From JAAUTT01 sp038213375 (lineage in GTDB: Bacteria > Bacteroidota > Bacteroidia > Bacteroidales > JAAUTT01), in the NCBI GenBank assembly GCA_038213375.1, contig JBBQTB010000032.1, forward strand, positions 1 through 64,000: a stretch of 64,000 nt of DNA, read 5' to 3'. The position numbers were made by a program, and so were the translations under genes. Numbering within the stretch: position 1 is the first letter of the stretch; each line of letters begins with the position of its first letter. Shown in pieces: positions 8,451 through 17,647 of this stretch. A model generated the notes under the pieces. That model made no database searches. It was given only the letters and a program-made list of their open reading frames with translations, and was not told the origin of the DNA.

Positions 8451-8552
8451 TTACTTTAACAGTTGTCGGGTGGATTGATCTATTATAGCTATAGCATCAA
8501 TATTAAAAGTAGTGATGTCGCCTTTGACAAATTCAATCCTATTTTCGAACAT
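8451..8552 (-). pseudogene. 5' stub of a macro-domain (ADP-ribose-binding) gene
   Basis: Three bases after the pheT stop, the minus strand opens an ATG frame of 33 codons. Its first 21 residues (MFENRIEFVKGDITTFNIDA then I) match the first strands of macro-domain proteins, where a VKGDIT motif and a VDAIVNAAN motif bind ADP-ribose. The match stops where VNAAN should begin; the frame then reads AIIDQSTRQLLK and ends. The rest of the domain, about 150 residues, is missing. It looks like the head of a gene cut by a deletion, now trailing pheT. Confidence 0.6.
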
Positions 8553-8554
8553 AT

Positions 8555-11005
8555 TTATGCTCTTATTTGCGCCCCGAGTTCTTTTTCAAGAGCTTGTGAA
8601 ATATTGTGCATGATTTTTTCGATCTGTTGATCGGTGAGAGTTTTTTCAATATCCTGCAAAAAGAAACTTACTGCATACGATTTTTTTCCTTTTTCAATTT
8701 TGTCTCCATCGTATACATCAAAAAGATTGACCCTTTTTAAAAGTTTCTTTTCCGATTTGTTTGCAACAGCACGTATCTGTTCAAATTTAATCTCATTAGT
8801 TAATATCATCGATAAATCACGACGTACTTCCGGGAATCTGGGTAATTCTTCGAAAGCCACTTTGTTCGATTGAATTAATGACATCACTCTATTCCAATTA
8901 AAATCGGCAAAGTAGACCGGTACTTTAATGTCGAATTTTTGCAAGACTTTCCTGTTTACAATACCCACCGATACGATTTCCTTTGTGTTGAATTTGTAAG
9001 CCAATCCATCGGAGAAGATATCGTTTGTAATTTCGATAGTTTCTGCCTTGTCAGGATTTAATCCCAACCGTCGCAAAATGTTCTCAGCATATGCTTTCAA
9101 AAAATAAAAGGTGGAACCATCTTCCTTTTGAATCCAGTTTGGTGCAGCCTTCAATCCGGTAATAAATAATGCCAGGTGCAGTTCTTCGGTATACCCGGGA
9201 AGTACCTGATTTTTATTTTCAGGCTCTTTTTTGTAGGTATTTCCAAACTCATAAAGTTTCAGATCGGGATTACGACGGTTAGTATTATGGACAATTGCTT
9301 CGAGCCCTCCAAATAACAGGGTCTGTCTCATGCTGTTGAGATCTTGACTTAAAGGATTCAGTATATATACAAGGTTCTCGGGTTTGTACAATTCCAAATT
9401 GTTGTAATAACCACTTTTTGTGAGAGAGTTGACAAGCATTTCGTTGAATCCATTGCTGCTTAACCAATCCGAAATGGTATTTACAATCGCATCTTTGTCC
9501 GGTTTAATAATGTAACTTAATGTACTGTGCACACTCTCGGAAATCTCAATATTGTTATATCCGTATATCCTTAGAATTTCCTCAACCACATCCGCTGGGC
9601 GCTGAACATCTACCCGATAAGGAGCAACGGACAGTTTCAATCCTTCTGAATTTTCATGGTCAATTTTAATATCAAGACTAGTAAGAATTTTCTTAATGAT
9701 AGTGTGTTCGATGCATTTACCAATAAGTTTATCAATATAATCATAACTCAATTCCACAGCAAAATCCTTTACTGGATTAGGATACACATCGATAATCGGA
9801 GAAGAAATTGTACCTCCTGCAACTTCCTTTATTAAGATGGCCGCCCGTTTCAGAGCGAAAACCGGCATGTTTGGGTCGGTACCACGTTCGAAACGGAATG
9901 AAGCATCGGTATTCAGAAGGTGTCGTTTTGATGTCTTGCGAATATATACTGGATTGAAGTGTGCACTCTCGAGAAAAATAGTTGTAGTAAGCTCCGTAAC
10001 ACCTGATTCAATACCTCCGAAAACTCCAGCGATGCACATTCCTTCCTGCGAGTTGCATATCATCAAATCATTTTCGGAAAGTGATCGTTCGATGTTGTCT
10101 AATGTTTTGAATTTAGTGCCTTCGGAAAGTGTCTTTACAATCACTTTTCCACCGGTTATTTTATCCGCATCAAAGGCATGGAGAGGTTGTCCCAGTTCGT
10201 GAAGTATAAAGTTGGTAACGTCCACCACATTGTTGATTGGGTTTTGGCCAATTGATCTTAACCGGTTCTGAAGCCATTCAGGTGAAGGTTTTACAGTTAC
10301 TCCGGTGATGGTAATTCCCGCGTATCGTTCGCAGGCAGCAGTATTTTCAACAATTACATCGGTTATTCGGCTTGTGTTGTCGATAACGAAATGATCAACC
10401 GATGGCTTTTTAGCCGTAATCGTTTTTTGTAAATTAAGCACGGCAGCAAGTTCACGGGCAACACCAAAATGAGAGGCTGCATCAATGCGGTTTGGTGTAA
10501 GACCGATAACGAAAATTGAATCTGACGAGACATTAAAAAGATCTTTTGCCAATGTTCCGATTTTTACCGAGGGGTCAAGTACCATGATTCCTGCATGATC
10601 TGTGCCTATTCCAAGTTCGTCCTCAGCGCAAATCATTCCCTCAGATACTTCTCCACGTATTTTGGCTTTCTGTATTTTAAAGTTTTCAGTTCCTTTATAA
10701 ATGGTAGTTCCAACAGTTGCCACAACCACACGTTGGCCGGTAGCCACGTTCGGAGCGCCGCAAACAATCGGGAGCAATTCCACAGCGCCAATATCAACCG
10801 TTGTTATACTCAGTTTGTCGGCGTTGGGGTGTTTGGCACAGGTCTTTACCTCGCCAACCACAAAACCTTCCAACCCACCTTTGATGGTTTCGTATGTTTC
10901 AATACCTTCCACTTCCAGGCCCAGACTGGTAAGTGTTTTGCCAACTTCTTCTACAGGCAAGTCAATATCAATATATTGTTTCAACCAATGATAGGAAATA
11001 TTCAT
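8555..11005 (-). CDS. pheT: Phenylalanyl-tRNA synthetase beta subunit
   Basis: The 816-residue beta chain of the alpha2-beta2 PheRS charges tRNA-Phe together with PheS. The domains are in the usual order: an N-terminal tRNA-binding OB domain (about 40-150, with GEVKTCAKHPNADKLSI), the B3/B4 editing domain (about 210-385, with the LGQPLHAFDADKI and FRFERGTDPN motifs), the B5 domain (about 405-475), the catalytic-like core (about 490-700), and the C-terminal anticodon-binding FDX-ACB domain (about 720-815, FPEVRRDLSMIL). Length is normal. pheS is not adjacent, which is usual in this phylum. A macro-domain stub follows 3 bases downstream. Confidence 0.97.
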   Translation of the reverse strand: MNISYHWLKQYIDIDLPVEEVGKTLTSLGLEVEGIETYETIKGGLEGFVVGEVKTCAKHPNADKLSITTVDIGAVELLPIVCGAPNVATGQRVVVATVGTTIYKGTENFKIQKAKIRGEVSEGMICAEDELGIGTDHAGIMVLDPSVKIGTLAKDLFNVSSDSIFVIGLTPNRIDAASHFGVARELAAVLNLQKTITAKKPSVDHFVIDNTSRITDVIVENTAACERYAGITITGVTVKPSPEWLQNRLRSIGQNPINNVVDVTNFILHELGQPLHAFDADKITGGKVIVKTLSEGTKFKTLDNIERSLSENDLMICNSQEGMCIAGVFGGIESGVTELTTTIFLESAHFNPVYIRKTSKRHLLNTDASFRFERGTDPNMPVFALKRAAILIKEVAGGTISSPIIDVYPNPVKDFAVELSYDYIDKLIGKCIEHTIIKKILTSLDIKIDHENSEGLKLSVAPYRVDVQRPADVVEEILRIYGYNNIEISESVHSTLSYIIKPDKDAIVNTISDWLSSNGFNEMLVNSLTKSGYYNNLELYKPENLVYILNPLSQDLNSMRQTLLFGGLEAIVHNTNRRNPDLKLYEFGNTYKKEPENKNQVLPGYTEELHLALFITGLKAAPNWIQKEDGSTFYFLKAYAENILRRLGLNPDKAETIEITNDIFSDGLAYKFNTKEIVSVGIVNRKVLQKFDIKVPVYFADFNWNRVMSLIQSNKVAFEELPRFPEVRRDLSMILTNEIKFEQIRAVANKSEKKLLKRVNLFDVYDGDKIEKGKKSYAVSFFLQDIEKTLTDQQIEKIMHNISQALEKELGAQIRA

Positions 11006-11164
11006 AACAGATGTACTTTAATAGAAAGAGCAAAAATATGGTTTTTTTTGAGAATGAAAGGACAACATTTTTCTTTATTAAAAACTTAAAAGTGTAAAAA
11101 AAACGTTTAATTTTGTGTAAGGAATATTTTTTCAAACATAATATAAACATAAACACTAGCTATC

Positions 11165-12670
11165 ATGATTAATTTGAAACAGTTCGAAGTTTGGTTTGTA
11201 ACTGGAAGTCAACATTTGTATGGACCGGAAACTCTTAAAAAAGTAGCGCAACACTCGCAGGAAATCGCTGCTTTTTTTGACAAATCGGCTAAGATACCCG
11301 TAACTATTGTCTTTAAACCGGTGATGAAAAGTCCAGATGAGATTACAAACCTTTGTATCGAAGCAAATTCTACTAAAAATTGTATTGGCATAATTACGTG
11401 GTGTCATACATTTTCTCCATCAAAAATGTGGATCAATGGGTTGAAGATTCTTCAAAGACCAATTCTTCACCTTCATACACAATACAACCGCGACCTGCCC
11501 TGGGGCGAAATTGATATGGATTTCATGAACCTTAACCAGTCGGCTCATGGTGATCGTGAGCATGGTTTTATCATGACCCGGATGCGGATTAGCCGTAAAG
11601 TAGTTGTGGGTCACTGGCAGGAAGAAGATGTTTTGGACCGCATTGCCGTTTGGACTAGGGCTGCTGCTGCTTGGTCCGATTTTCAAAGCGCTAAAATTGC
11701 CCGATTTGGCGATAACATGCGCGAAGTTGCCGTAACCGAAGGGGATAAGGTAGAAGCTCAAATTAAGTTTGGACTAGCAGTAAATGGTTATGGCATTGGC
11801 GATCTAGTAAAAGTAGTAAACGAAGTAACCGATGCTGAAATTGATAAATTGGTAAAAGAATATGTTGAGATTTATCAGGTATCTACTGAAGCAAAACCTG
11901 GTGGAGCATTTTATCAAAATGTTCGATATCAGGCCCGCATCGAACTTGGAATGACTCATTTTCTCGAAAGTGGCGGATTTAAAGGCTTTACCACAACATT
12001 TGAAGACCTTTACGGGCTGGCTCAATTGCCTGGTTTGGCATCACAGCGATTAATGGCTGCCGGATATGGTTTTGGCGCTGAAGGTGATTGGAAACATGCT
12101 GCATTAGTTAGAGCATTGAAAGTAATGGGAGTCGGCCTTAAAGGCGGATGTTCATTTATGGAAGATTATACATATCATTTAAACCCAAATGGAATGAAGG
12201 TTTTGGGCGCTCATATGCTTGAGATTTGTCCAAGTATTGCGGAAGGAAAGTCGAAACTCGAAGTTCATCCGTTGGGTATTGGTGGTAAAGATGCTCCGGC
12301 CCGTTTGGTATTTAATGTTCCATCCGGTCCTGCCGTGAATGCAAGTTTAATCGACATGGGTAATCGTTTCCGGATGATTGTTAACTCGGTGGATTGTGTA
12401 GCTCCGGATGCTGATCTTCCAAAGCTTCCTGTTGCACGTGCATTATGGGTTCCGCAACCAAACCTGAAGGTTGGCGCTGCTGCTTGGATATATGCTGGTG
12501 GCGCTCACCATACTGCATTCAGCCAAGCTGTCAATGCCGAATACATTGAGGATTTCTCTGAAATGGCAGGAATTGAATTCATTCATATCGGAAAAGATAC
12601 CAGTATTCCCGAACTCAAAAAAGAATTGAAATGGAATGAAATGTATTATATGCTGGCTAAAGGGTTGTAA
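11165..12670 (+). CDS. araA: L-arabinose isomerase
   Basis: The enzyme interconverts L-arabinose and L-ribulose using a Mn2+ site. The 501-residue length is normal. Expected metal-ligand contexts are visible: Glu in GFGAEGDWKHAAL, Glu in GGCSFMEDYTYHL, His in VLGAHMLEICPS, and His in YAGGAHHTAFSQ. The N-terminal FEVWFVTGSQHLYGPETL motif is diagnostic. No araB, araD or araR is nearby, so ribulokinase and epimerase must be elsewhere or the gene is read alone. A strong hairpin terminator follows at 12767. TAATTTTG at 11108-11115 could be its -7 box, but no good -33 element accompanies it. Confidence 0.97.
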   Translation: MINLKQFEVWFVTGSQHLYGPETLKKVAQHSQEIAAFFDKSAKIPVTIVFKPVMKSPDEITNLCIEANSTKNCIGIITWCHTFSPSKMWINGLKILQRPILHLHTQYNRDLPWGEIDMDFMNLNQSAHGDREHGFIMTRMRISRKVVVGHWQEEDVLDRIAVWTRAAAAWSDFQSAKIARFGDNMREVAVTEGDKVEAQIKFGLAVNGYGIGDLVKVVNEVTDAEIDKLVKEYVEIYQVSTEAKPGGAFYQNVRYQARIELGMTHFLESGGFKGFTTTFEDLYGLAQLPGLASQRLMAAGYGFGAEGDWKHAALVRALKVMGVGLKGGCSFMEDYTYHLNPNGMKVLGAHMLEICPSIAEGKSKLEVHPLGIGGKDAPARLVFNVPSGPAVNASLIDMGNRFRMIVNSVDCVAPDADLPKLPVARALWVPQPNLKVGAAAWIYAGGAHHTAFSQAVNAEYIEDFSEMAGIEFIHIGKDTSIPELKKELKWNEMYYMLAKGL

Positions 12671-12766
12671 AAATTCGTAGTTATTGTGGCCTGCATTAAC
12701 GGTTAAATAGTAACAAATATTTTGCTATGAAAGGCGGGAATATATAATGCAGATATTACTATCTGA

Positions 12767-12800
12767 AACGGCAGCTTATCATAAGGCTGCCGTTTTTTTT
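12767..12800 (+). terminator. Rho-independent terminator of araA
   Basis: AACGGCAGC at 12767-12775 pairs perfectly with GCTGCCGTT at 12786-12794. The stem continues inward with TTAT/ATAA around one bulged base, and a run of T extends to 12800. It sits about 100 bases after the araA stop. Confidence 0.9.
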
Positions 12801-12822
12801 GCCTACTAAAATCTATTTATTT

Positions 12823-12978
12823 CTATCTATTTCCCTTTATTTCAATTTTTACAGGATGCTTCATATTATATGCTATGAACAAAATAGGAGGAATCTCAAG
12901 AATATCAGAATTACGAACTTCAACTTTATAGGGTTTAATGCCGCCCTCACCATCATATTTACCAATGTGTTTATCCAT
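12823..12978 (-). CDS. Short orphan ORF or C-terminal gene remnant
   Basis: I do not recognise this 51-residue frame, but its composition looks like real protein: it has alternating strands such as KPYKVEVRNSDILEIPP and HPVKIEIKG with no low-complexity bias. It could be a small beta-rich protein or the last piece of a larger gene whose 5' part has been lost. The open frame runs seven codons upstream of the ATG before a TGA. It faces araA and starts about 190 bases from surE. Confidence 0.35.
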   Translation of the reverse strand: MDKHIGKYDGEGGIKPYKVEVRNSDILEIPPILFIAYNMKHPVKIEIKGNR

Positions 12979-13167
12979 AATGCATTGAATTTTTAATTCT
13001 CATCGAAGGGTATTTTGGTAGAACATAATTAAGCCCTTCATTCAAAAATCCGGCTTAAAGACCTTGGTGTGTTACAAAACAAACTTACACTTATTTTATC
13101 TATTTCCGGAATTTTCTAGCCCATTATTTCCCTATCTTTGGACATTCATCTTAAAGAAGATAGTGTT

Positions 13168-13956
13168 TTGGAAAATAGAAAAAAACCGGTCATCCTCATT
13201 ACCAACGATGATAGTTACCGGGCCAAGGGAATACAGGCATTGATTGAAGCTCTTCAGCCTTTTGGACATTTGATAATAGTAGCGCCTAGTCATCCGCAAT
13301 CGGGAATGTCTCATGCTATAACGGTTAATTTGCCATTGCGAATGGAGAAAATTGACGAAAAAGAAAACTTAGAGTTTTATATTGTTTCAGGCACTCCGGT
13401 GGATTGTGTTAAATTGGCTAACAATCAGCTTTTTCGCGGAAACAAACCCGATTTGTTGGTTTCCGGTATCAATCATGGTGCAAATTCTTCTGCCAGTGTT
13501 GTATATTCAGGAACGATGGCAGCCGCCATTGAAGGCTGTTTGTATGAAATTCCTGCTATTGGTTTTTCATTGCTTGATTTCTCACGAAATCCCGATTTTT
13601 CTGCTTCTATTCAATATGTAAGAAAAATTGCTGGAAATGCATTGGAACATGGTATTCAACCAGGTACCTGTTTGAACGTAAACATTCCCAAACTTCCATT
13701 CGAAGAAATTGAAGGAGTTAGAATTTGCCGACAGAATAAAGGTGTTTGGAAAGAAGAGTTCGATAAAAGAGTTGATCCTGCTAATCGAGAATATTACTGG
13801 CTTACAGGCGAGTTTTATAATCTGGAACCTTATGCCGAAGATACTGATGAATGGGCATTGCATCACAAGTATGTATCAATTGTTCCGGTACAGGTAGATA
13901 TGACCGCTTATGAAAGTATGAGTCAGTTAAATAGCTGGAACTGGGAGATGAAATGA
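13168..13956 (+). CDS. surE: 5'-nucleotidase SurE
   Basis: SurE is a metal-dependent phosphatase acting on nucleoside monophosphates and some polyphosphates, linked to stationary-phase survival. The N-terminal metal site is present as TNDD, although the usually invariant glycine that follows is Ser (NDDSYRAKGI). The SGxxxxxN-type loop is visible as SGINHGANSSASVVYSGTMA. I start at the TTG of 13168 (LENRKKPVILITNDD) because family members begin close to this point. The longer TTG at 13138 overlaps a TATCTTTG sequence (13133-13140) that looks like a -7 promoter box. The protein has 262 residues. It heads a cluster with a small membrane protein, lpxB and a SpoIID-like gene. Confidence 0.92.
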   Translation: MENRKKPVILITNDDSYRAKGIQALIEALQPFGHLIIVAPSHPQSGMSHAITVNLPLRMEKIDEKENLEFYIVSGTPVDCVKLANNQLFRGNKPDLLVSGINHGANSSASVVYSGTMAAAIEGCLYEIPAIGFSLLDFSRNPDFSASIQYVRKIAGNALEHGIQPGTCLNVNIPKLPFEEIEGVRICRQNKGVWKEEFDKRVDPANREYYWLTGEFYNLEPYAEDTDEWALHHKYVSIVPVQVDMTAYESMSQLNSWNWEMK

Positions 13957-14060
13957 AATATAAGAACAAAGAAATTAACTATAAATACTTTTAATTTCCC
14001 GTCTTGTATCTTGGTTTCTGTATCTTGGCTCCTATATTCACATAATATAAAACTTACAAC

Positions 14061-14354
14061 ATGCGTTCACGCTTAGATTCAGTGGGTTTAGGAATAGTTG
14101 TCGGTATTGTAATCCCACTATTATCTCTATTACTTTTTTATAGTACTAATTTTACTAAAGTGACATTTGGTTTTTTTCTACAACATACTGCACAGATAGA
14201 GGTGTTGCCAAAGTTAATAAGCTTGTGTGGAATTCCAAACCTTGGAGTTTTTTTTCTTTTTATCTGGCGAAACCATTATTATTCAGCCCGGGGTGTTATC
14301 ATCGCAACGATTATTCTAACGGTTATTGTTCTTGGGTTGATGATATTAAATTGA
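14061..14354 (+). CDS. Small membrane protein between surE and lpxB
   Basis: The 97-residue product has three likely membrane helices (about 8-28, 52-68 and 75-95) and few charged residues. I know of no assigned function, but a short hydrophobic protein at this position between surE and lpxB recurs in Bacteroidota. It lies only 6 bases before lpxB, so it is probably cotranscribed and may work in the envelope. No motif suggests catalysis. Confidence 0.65.
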   Translation: MRSRLDSVGLGIVVGIVIPLLSLLLFYSTNFTKVTFGFFLQHTAQIEVLPKLISLCGIPNLGVFFLFIWRNHYYSARGVIIATIILTVIVLGLMILN

Positions 14355-14360
14355 TAATGA

Positions 14361-15479
14361 ATGAAGTATTATATTATAGCCGGTGAAGCATCAGGCGATT
14401 TACATGGCTCAAATCTGGTAAAAGCATTGAAACGAGCTGATCAGGAAGCATTTATTCGTTGCTGGGGAGGCGATCTGATGGAAGCCGAAGGTGCTACCGT
14501 TGTTAAAAACTACCGCGAAACGGCTTTCATGGGGTTATTTGAGGTGATTGCACATGCCCGAACCATTGTGAATAATTTGAAATTTTGTAAACAGGATATA
14601 ATTGAATTTAACCCCCATGTGGTTGTATTAATCGATTATCCAGGGTTTAACCTTCAAATAGCCAGGTTTGCGAAGTCGAACGGGTTAAAGGTGTATTATT
14701 ACATTTCGCCGAAGGTTTGGATTTGGAAGGAGTCACGTGTTAAAACCATCAAACGGTTTGTCGATAAAATGTTTGTGATATTTCCGTTTGAGAAAGCATT
14801 CTACGCCAAACACAATTATGTGGTTGACTATGTTGGTAATCCTCTTATAGATGCCATCGAGGAACGAAAACAAGCGATGGTTACCCGTGAGGAGTTTCTT
14901 CGTAAAAATAACTTGATTGAGCGACCCATCGTTGCACTTCTTCCAGGAAGCCGTAAACAGGAGATTACCCGACTGTTACCGATAATGAGCGGAATAGTAT
15001 CCCGTTTCCCGGGATACCAGTTTGTAGTTGCCTGTACATCGACATTTGATATATCTTACTATCAAAAATATATGGCTAATAGTCAATGTGTTCTCGTTTT
15101 TAACCAAACTTACGAATTACTGAACTACGCCACAGCTGCCGTGGTGGCATCGGGCACAGCAACACTCGAAACAGCGCTGTTTAATATCCCACAGGTGGTT
15201 TGCTATCGAATTAATCAGGCAACTTATACCATTGGAAAACCTTTTGTTCCGATTAAATATTTTTCGTTGGTTAACATTATTATGGACGAAGAAGTGGTAA
15301 AGGAATTGATGCAATATAATCTTGATCGTGATATTGTTACCGAATTGGGTAAAATTCTTTACGAGTGTGATTACCGTGAAAAAATGCTTGCCAAATATGC
15401 TGAATTACGCGAAAGATGCGGAGGAGCTGGCGCTTCGAAAAGGGTAGGGGAGTTAATGGTTTCATATCTGCAAAACTAA
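14361..15479 (+). CDS. lpxB: Lipid-A-disaccharide synthase
   Basis: This GT19 glycosyltransferase joins UDP-2,3-diacylglucosamine and lipid X to form the lipid A disaccharide at the inner membrane. The 372-residue sequence shows the family start YYIIAGEASGDLHGSNL, the VVLIDYPGFNL and YYISPKVWIWKESR segments, and the nucleotide-binding LLPGSRKQEI and ASGTATLETAL motifs. Length is normal. Its presence confirms a lipid A-containing outer membrane. The next gene begins 15 bases after its stop. Confidence 0.97.
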   Translation: MKYYIIAGEASGDLHGSNLVKALKRADQEAFIRCWGGDLMEAEGATVVKNYRETAFMGLFEVIAHARTIVNNLKFCKQDIIEFNPHVVVLIDYPGFNLQIARFAKSNGLKVYYYISPKVWIWKESRVKTIKRFVDKMFVIFPFEKAFYAKHNYVVDYVGNPLIDAIEERKQAMVTREEFLRKNNLIERPIVALLPGSRKQEITRLLPIMSGIVSRFPGYQFVVACTSTFDISYYQKYMANSQCVLVFNQTYELLNYATAAVVASGTATLETALFNIPQVVCYRINQATYTIGKPFVPIKYFSLVNIIMDEEVVKELMQYNLDRDIVTELGKILYECDYREKMLAKYAELRERCGGAGASKRVGELMVSYLQN

Positions 15480-15494
15480 TCCTAATCCCTTGTC

Positions 15495-16685
15495 ATGAGA
15501 TTAATACGAACTGCTGCAATTATTCAGATGATTTGGTTATTGGTTAATCCCTTACTGGCACAGAAGATTGGGATTAGTTTATTTAACGAGACGCCTGTTA
15601 AAAGCGTTGTGGTTAGTTCGTTAAATGGCTTTTACCGAATATACTGCGATAGTGGTTATGTGTCAGATTTAATGCCAGATGATGTCATTTACATTTCTCT
15701 TATTAATAAAAACCTTGCCATAAGAAACTCTAAAAAACCTATTGGCATTTTTTCCTCAGTTTGGTTTCAGGCAGCTGATTCAAACTCAGTGATTCGTCTT
15801 AATCTTGTGAGTCCAAATGCCGGTGTAAGGCAATTTAATGACAATCTTCATGTTTCGATTGCTTTTAATAGGATATTGTTGATTAACGAAATTAATTCCG
15901 ATAATTATATCGCGGGTGTTGTGGAAGCAGAAGCTGGGCCAAATGCAGGTATCGAATTCTATAAGGCACAATCCATTGTGGCCAGGACATACCTATTTGG
16001 CCATTTTTACCGGCACGAAACCGAAGGGTTTCACTTGTGCGATGAAGTTCATTGTCAGGCTTATCATGGAAGGTCGATAAAAAATCCGATCATTGTGCAG
16101 GCAACTAACTTCACATCGGGATTGGTAGTGGTAGGCGGCGATACATCTTTTATTACAGCGGTTTTTCATGCCAATTGTGGTGGTCAAACCGAATCGGCAT
16201 CCAATGCCTGGCTTAGCGGAAAGCCTTATTTACAGCCGGTAAAAGATCCTTTTTGCCAGAATTCCTCGTCGGCGCATTGGACAAAAACGATCTCTCTCGA
16301 TCAGTGGAAAACTTTTTTGAAGGGTCATGGAATGAAGTTAAAACCAGGAATGTCTCCTGGTCTATTTGATTTCACTCAAATAAATCGAAAACTATTCTAT
16401 AAAGTTTTGAAAGATTCAATTCCTGTGAAGCAGATACGGTCTGACTTTCAGTTAAAATCATCTTTTTTCTCAATAATTACTACTGAAAAAGAAGTTACTT
16501 TCAAAGGCCGTGGTGCTGGGCATGGTGTAGGTATGTGCCAGGAAGGAGCGATGCAAATGGCTAAAATTGGATATAAATATGAAGATATATTAGCCTATTA
16601 TTATAAGGGCATTAGAGTTGTGAAATACTCAGAGGTCATCAAATTGCCGGCCTCGAAACCGTTTGCAGACTCAACCAGTTTCTAA
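15495..16685 (+). CDS. SpoIID/LytB-domain secreted protein
   Basis: The 396-residue protein begins with a signal peptide (about 1-22, ending LLAQ) and carries a SpoIID domain in its middle and C-terminal parts (about 120-385). SpoIID proteins are lytic transglycosylases that act on denuded peptidoglycan glycan strands, and LytB versions enhance amidases. Recognisable signatures are the YIAGVVEAEAG segment, AQSIVARTYL, HANCGGQTESASNAW and GRGAGHGVGMCQEGAMQMA. The catalytic Glu is probably within the VVEAEAG region. It is the last gene of the surE-lpxB cluster and is likely periplasmic. Bacteroidota do not sporulate, so a role in cell-wall remodelling is the sensible inference. Confidence 0.9.
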   Translation: MRLIRTAAIIQMIWLLVNPLLAQKIGISLFNETPVKSVVVSSLNGFYRIYCDSGYVSDLMPDDVIYISLINKNLAIRNSKKPIGIFSSVWFQAADSNSVIRLNLVSPNAGVRQFNDNLHVSIAFNRILLINEINSDNYIAGVVEAEAGPNAGIEFYKAQSIVARTYLFGHFYRHETEGFHLCDEVHCQAYHGRSIKNPIIVQATNFTSGLVVVGGDTSFITAVFHANCGGQTESASNAWLSGKPYLQPVKDPFCQNSSSAHWTKTISLDQWKTFLKGHGMKLKPGMSPGLFDFTQINRKLFYKVLKDSIPVKQIRSDFQLKSSFFSIITTEKEVTFKGRGAGHGVGMCQEGAMQMAKIGYKYEDILAYYYKGIRVVKYSEVIKLPASKPFADSTSF

Positions 16686-16701
16686 CTTCCAACGCTTTCC
16701 C

Positions 16702-17598
16702 TCAATACTCCGGCTCAATCTCCTGCCGGATTTTAGTCGTTTTTCTATTCACAAGGTAAATGCCAAAAAGAACAACAAAAGCACCCGAAATTTCAATCCA
16801 GTTAAGGTATTCATCCAATATTGGGATAGAAAGAAGTGCGGTAAAAACCGATTGACTTAAAAGACTTACGGAAGCCACGGTTGGTTTTATATATCCAAGA
16901 GCGTAATTAATTGCCAGCCATCCTCCCAATTGCGAGATAAGACCCAGGCCCACAAGCGACATCCAGGAATGGAAACTGAATCCGGTTAACGGTGTTTTGG
17001 TAATGAAGCAAATAATAAACAACACCACTGAGCTTACCAGCATTGAGATGGCAGTGAACGATACTGTGTCGAGGGAGCTGCGGCCTTTTCGGGTAATTAA
17101 CAAATATATCGCGTAAAATATGCTCGCACCAATAGCCAGAAAATGGCCAATACTGAGTTTTGATTCGTATATTTTATCTACACCAACAATAATTACAACA
17201 CCAACTAGCGCCACCGCTGTTCCAATCCAGAAAATCCGTTTTGGCTTTTCGTTGAGGAAAAAGATAGCTCCAATGCCAACCCAAACTGGCGCCAAATTAG
17301 CTAGGAGTGTTGAAATGGCAGCTTTTGAAAGCATAATAGATACATTCCACATGGCAATATCGCAAGCAAAAATGAATCCACAGATGGCAGCAATTTTTAT
17401 CGAACCCCTATCGTTTAATGGTTTTCTACGGAAAAACCATAACGGGATAATTCCAACAAATCCAATAAACATACGATAGAAACCCGATCCTAAGCCAGAG
17501 ATATTTGCCAATTTTACAAATATCGCTGACCACGCAATACATAAAATTCCAAATAACAATACTAGGTAAAACCAGGTTTTTGATGGGGTATGAATCAT
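16702..17598 (-). CDS. EamA/DMT-family transporter
   Basis: The 298-residue protein has ten predicted membrane helices in two EamA repeats (about 10-140 and 155-290), the layout of drug/metabolite exporters such as RhaT and YdcZ relatives. Typical family segments are AWSAIFVKLANISG in helix 1, FYRMFIGFVGIIPLW, LANLAPVWVGIGAIFFLNEKP at the end of repeat 1, and LLSQSVFTALLSIPILDEYL in repeat 2. The substrate cannot be inferred. It is convergent with the SpoIID-like gene and is divided from the Nramp gene upstream on the same strand by 49 bases. Confidence 0.9.
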   Translation of the reverse strand: MIHTPSKTWFYLVLLFGILCIAWSAIFVKLANISGLGSGFYRMFIGFVGIIPLWFFRRKPLNDRGSIKIAAICGFIFACDIAMWNVSIMLSKAAISTLLANLAPVWVGIGAIFFLNEKPKRIFWIGTAVALVGVVIIVGVDKIYESKLSIGHFLAIGASIFYAIYLLITRKGRSSLDTVSFTAISMLVSSVVLFIICFITKTPLTGFSFHSWMSLVGLGLISQLGGWLAINYALGYIKPTVASVSLLSQSVFTALLSIPILDEYLNWIEISGAFVVLFGIYLVNRKTTKIRQEIEPEY

Positions 17599-17647
17599 TC
17601 CTGAATGTGGTTTTTAAAACAAAGAAAGTAAAAACGATGATACTTAT

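Noticed and set aside
9837..10202. Plus-strand 121-codon frame inside pheT
   Set aside because: Shadow of the conserved B3/B4 region of pheT.
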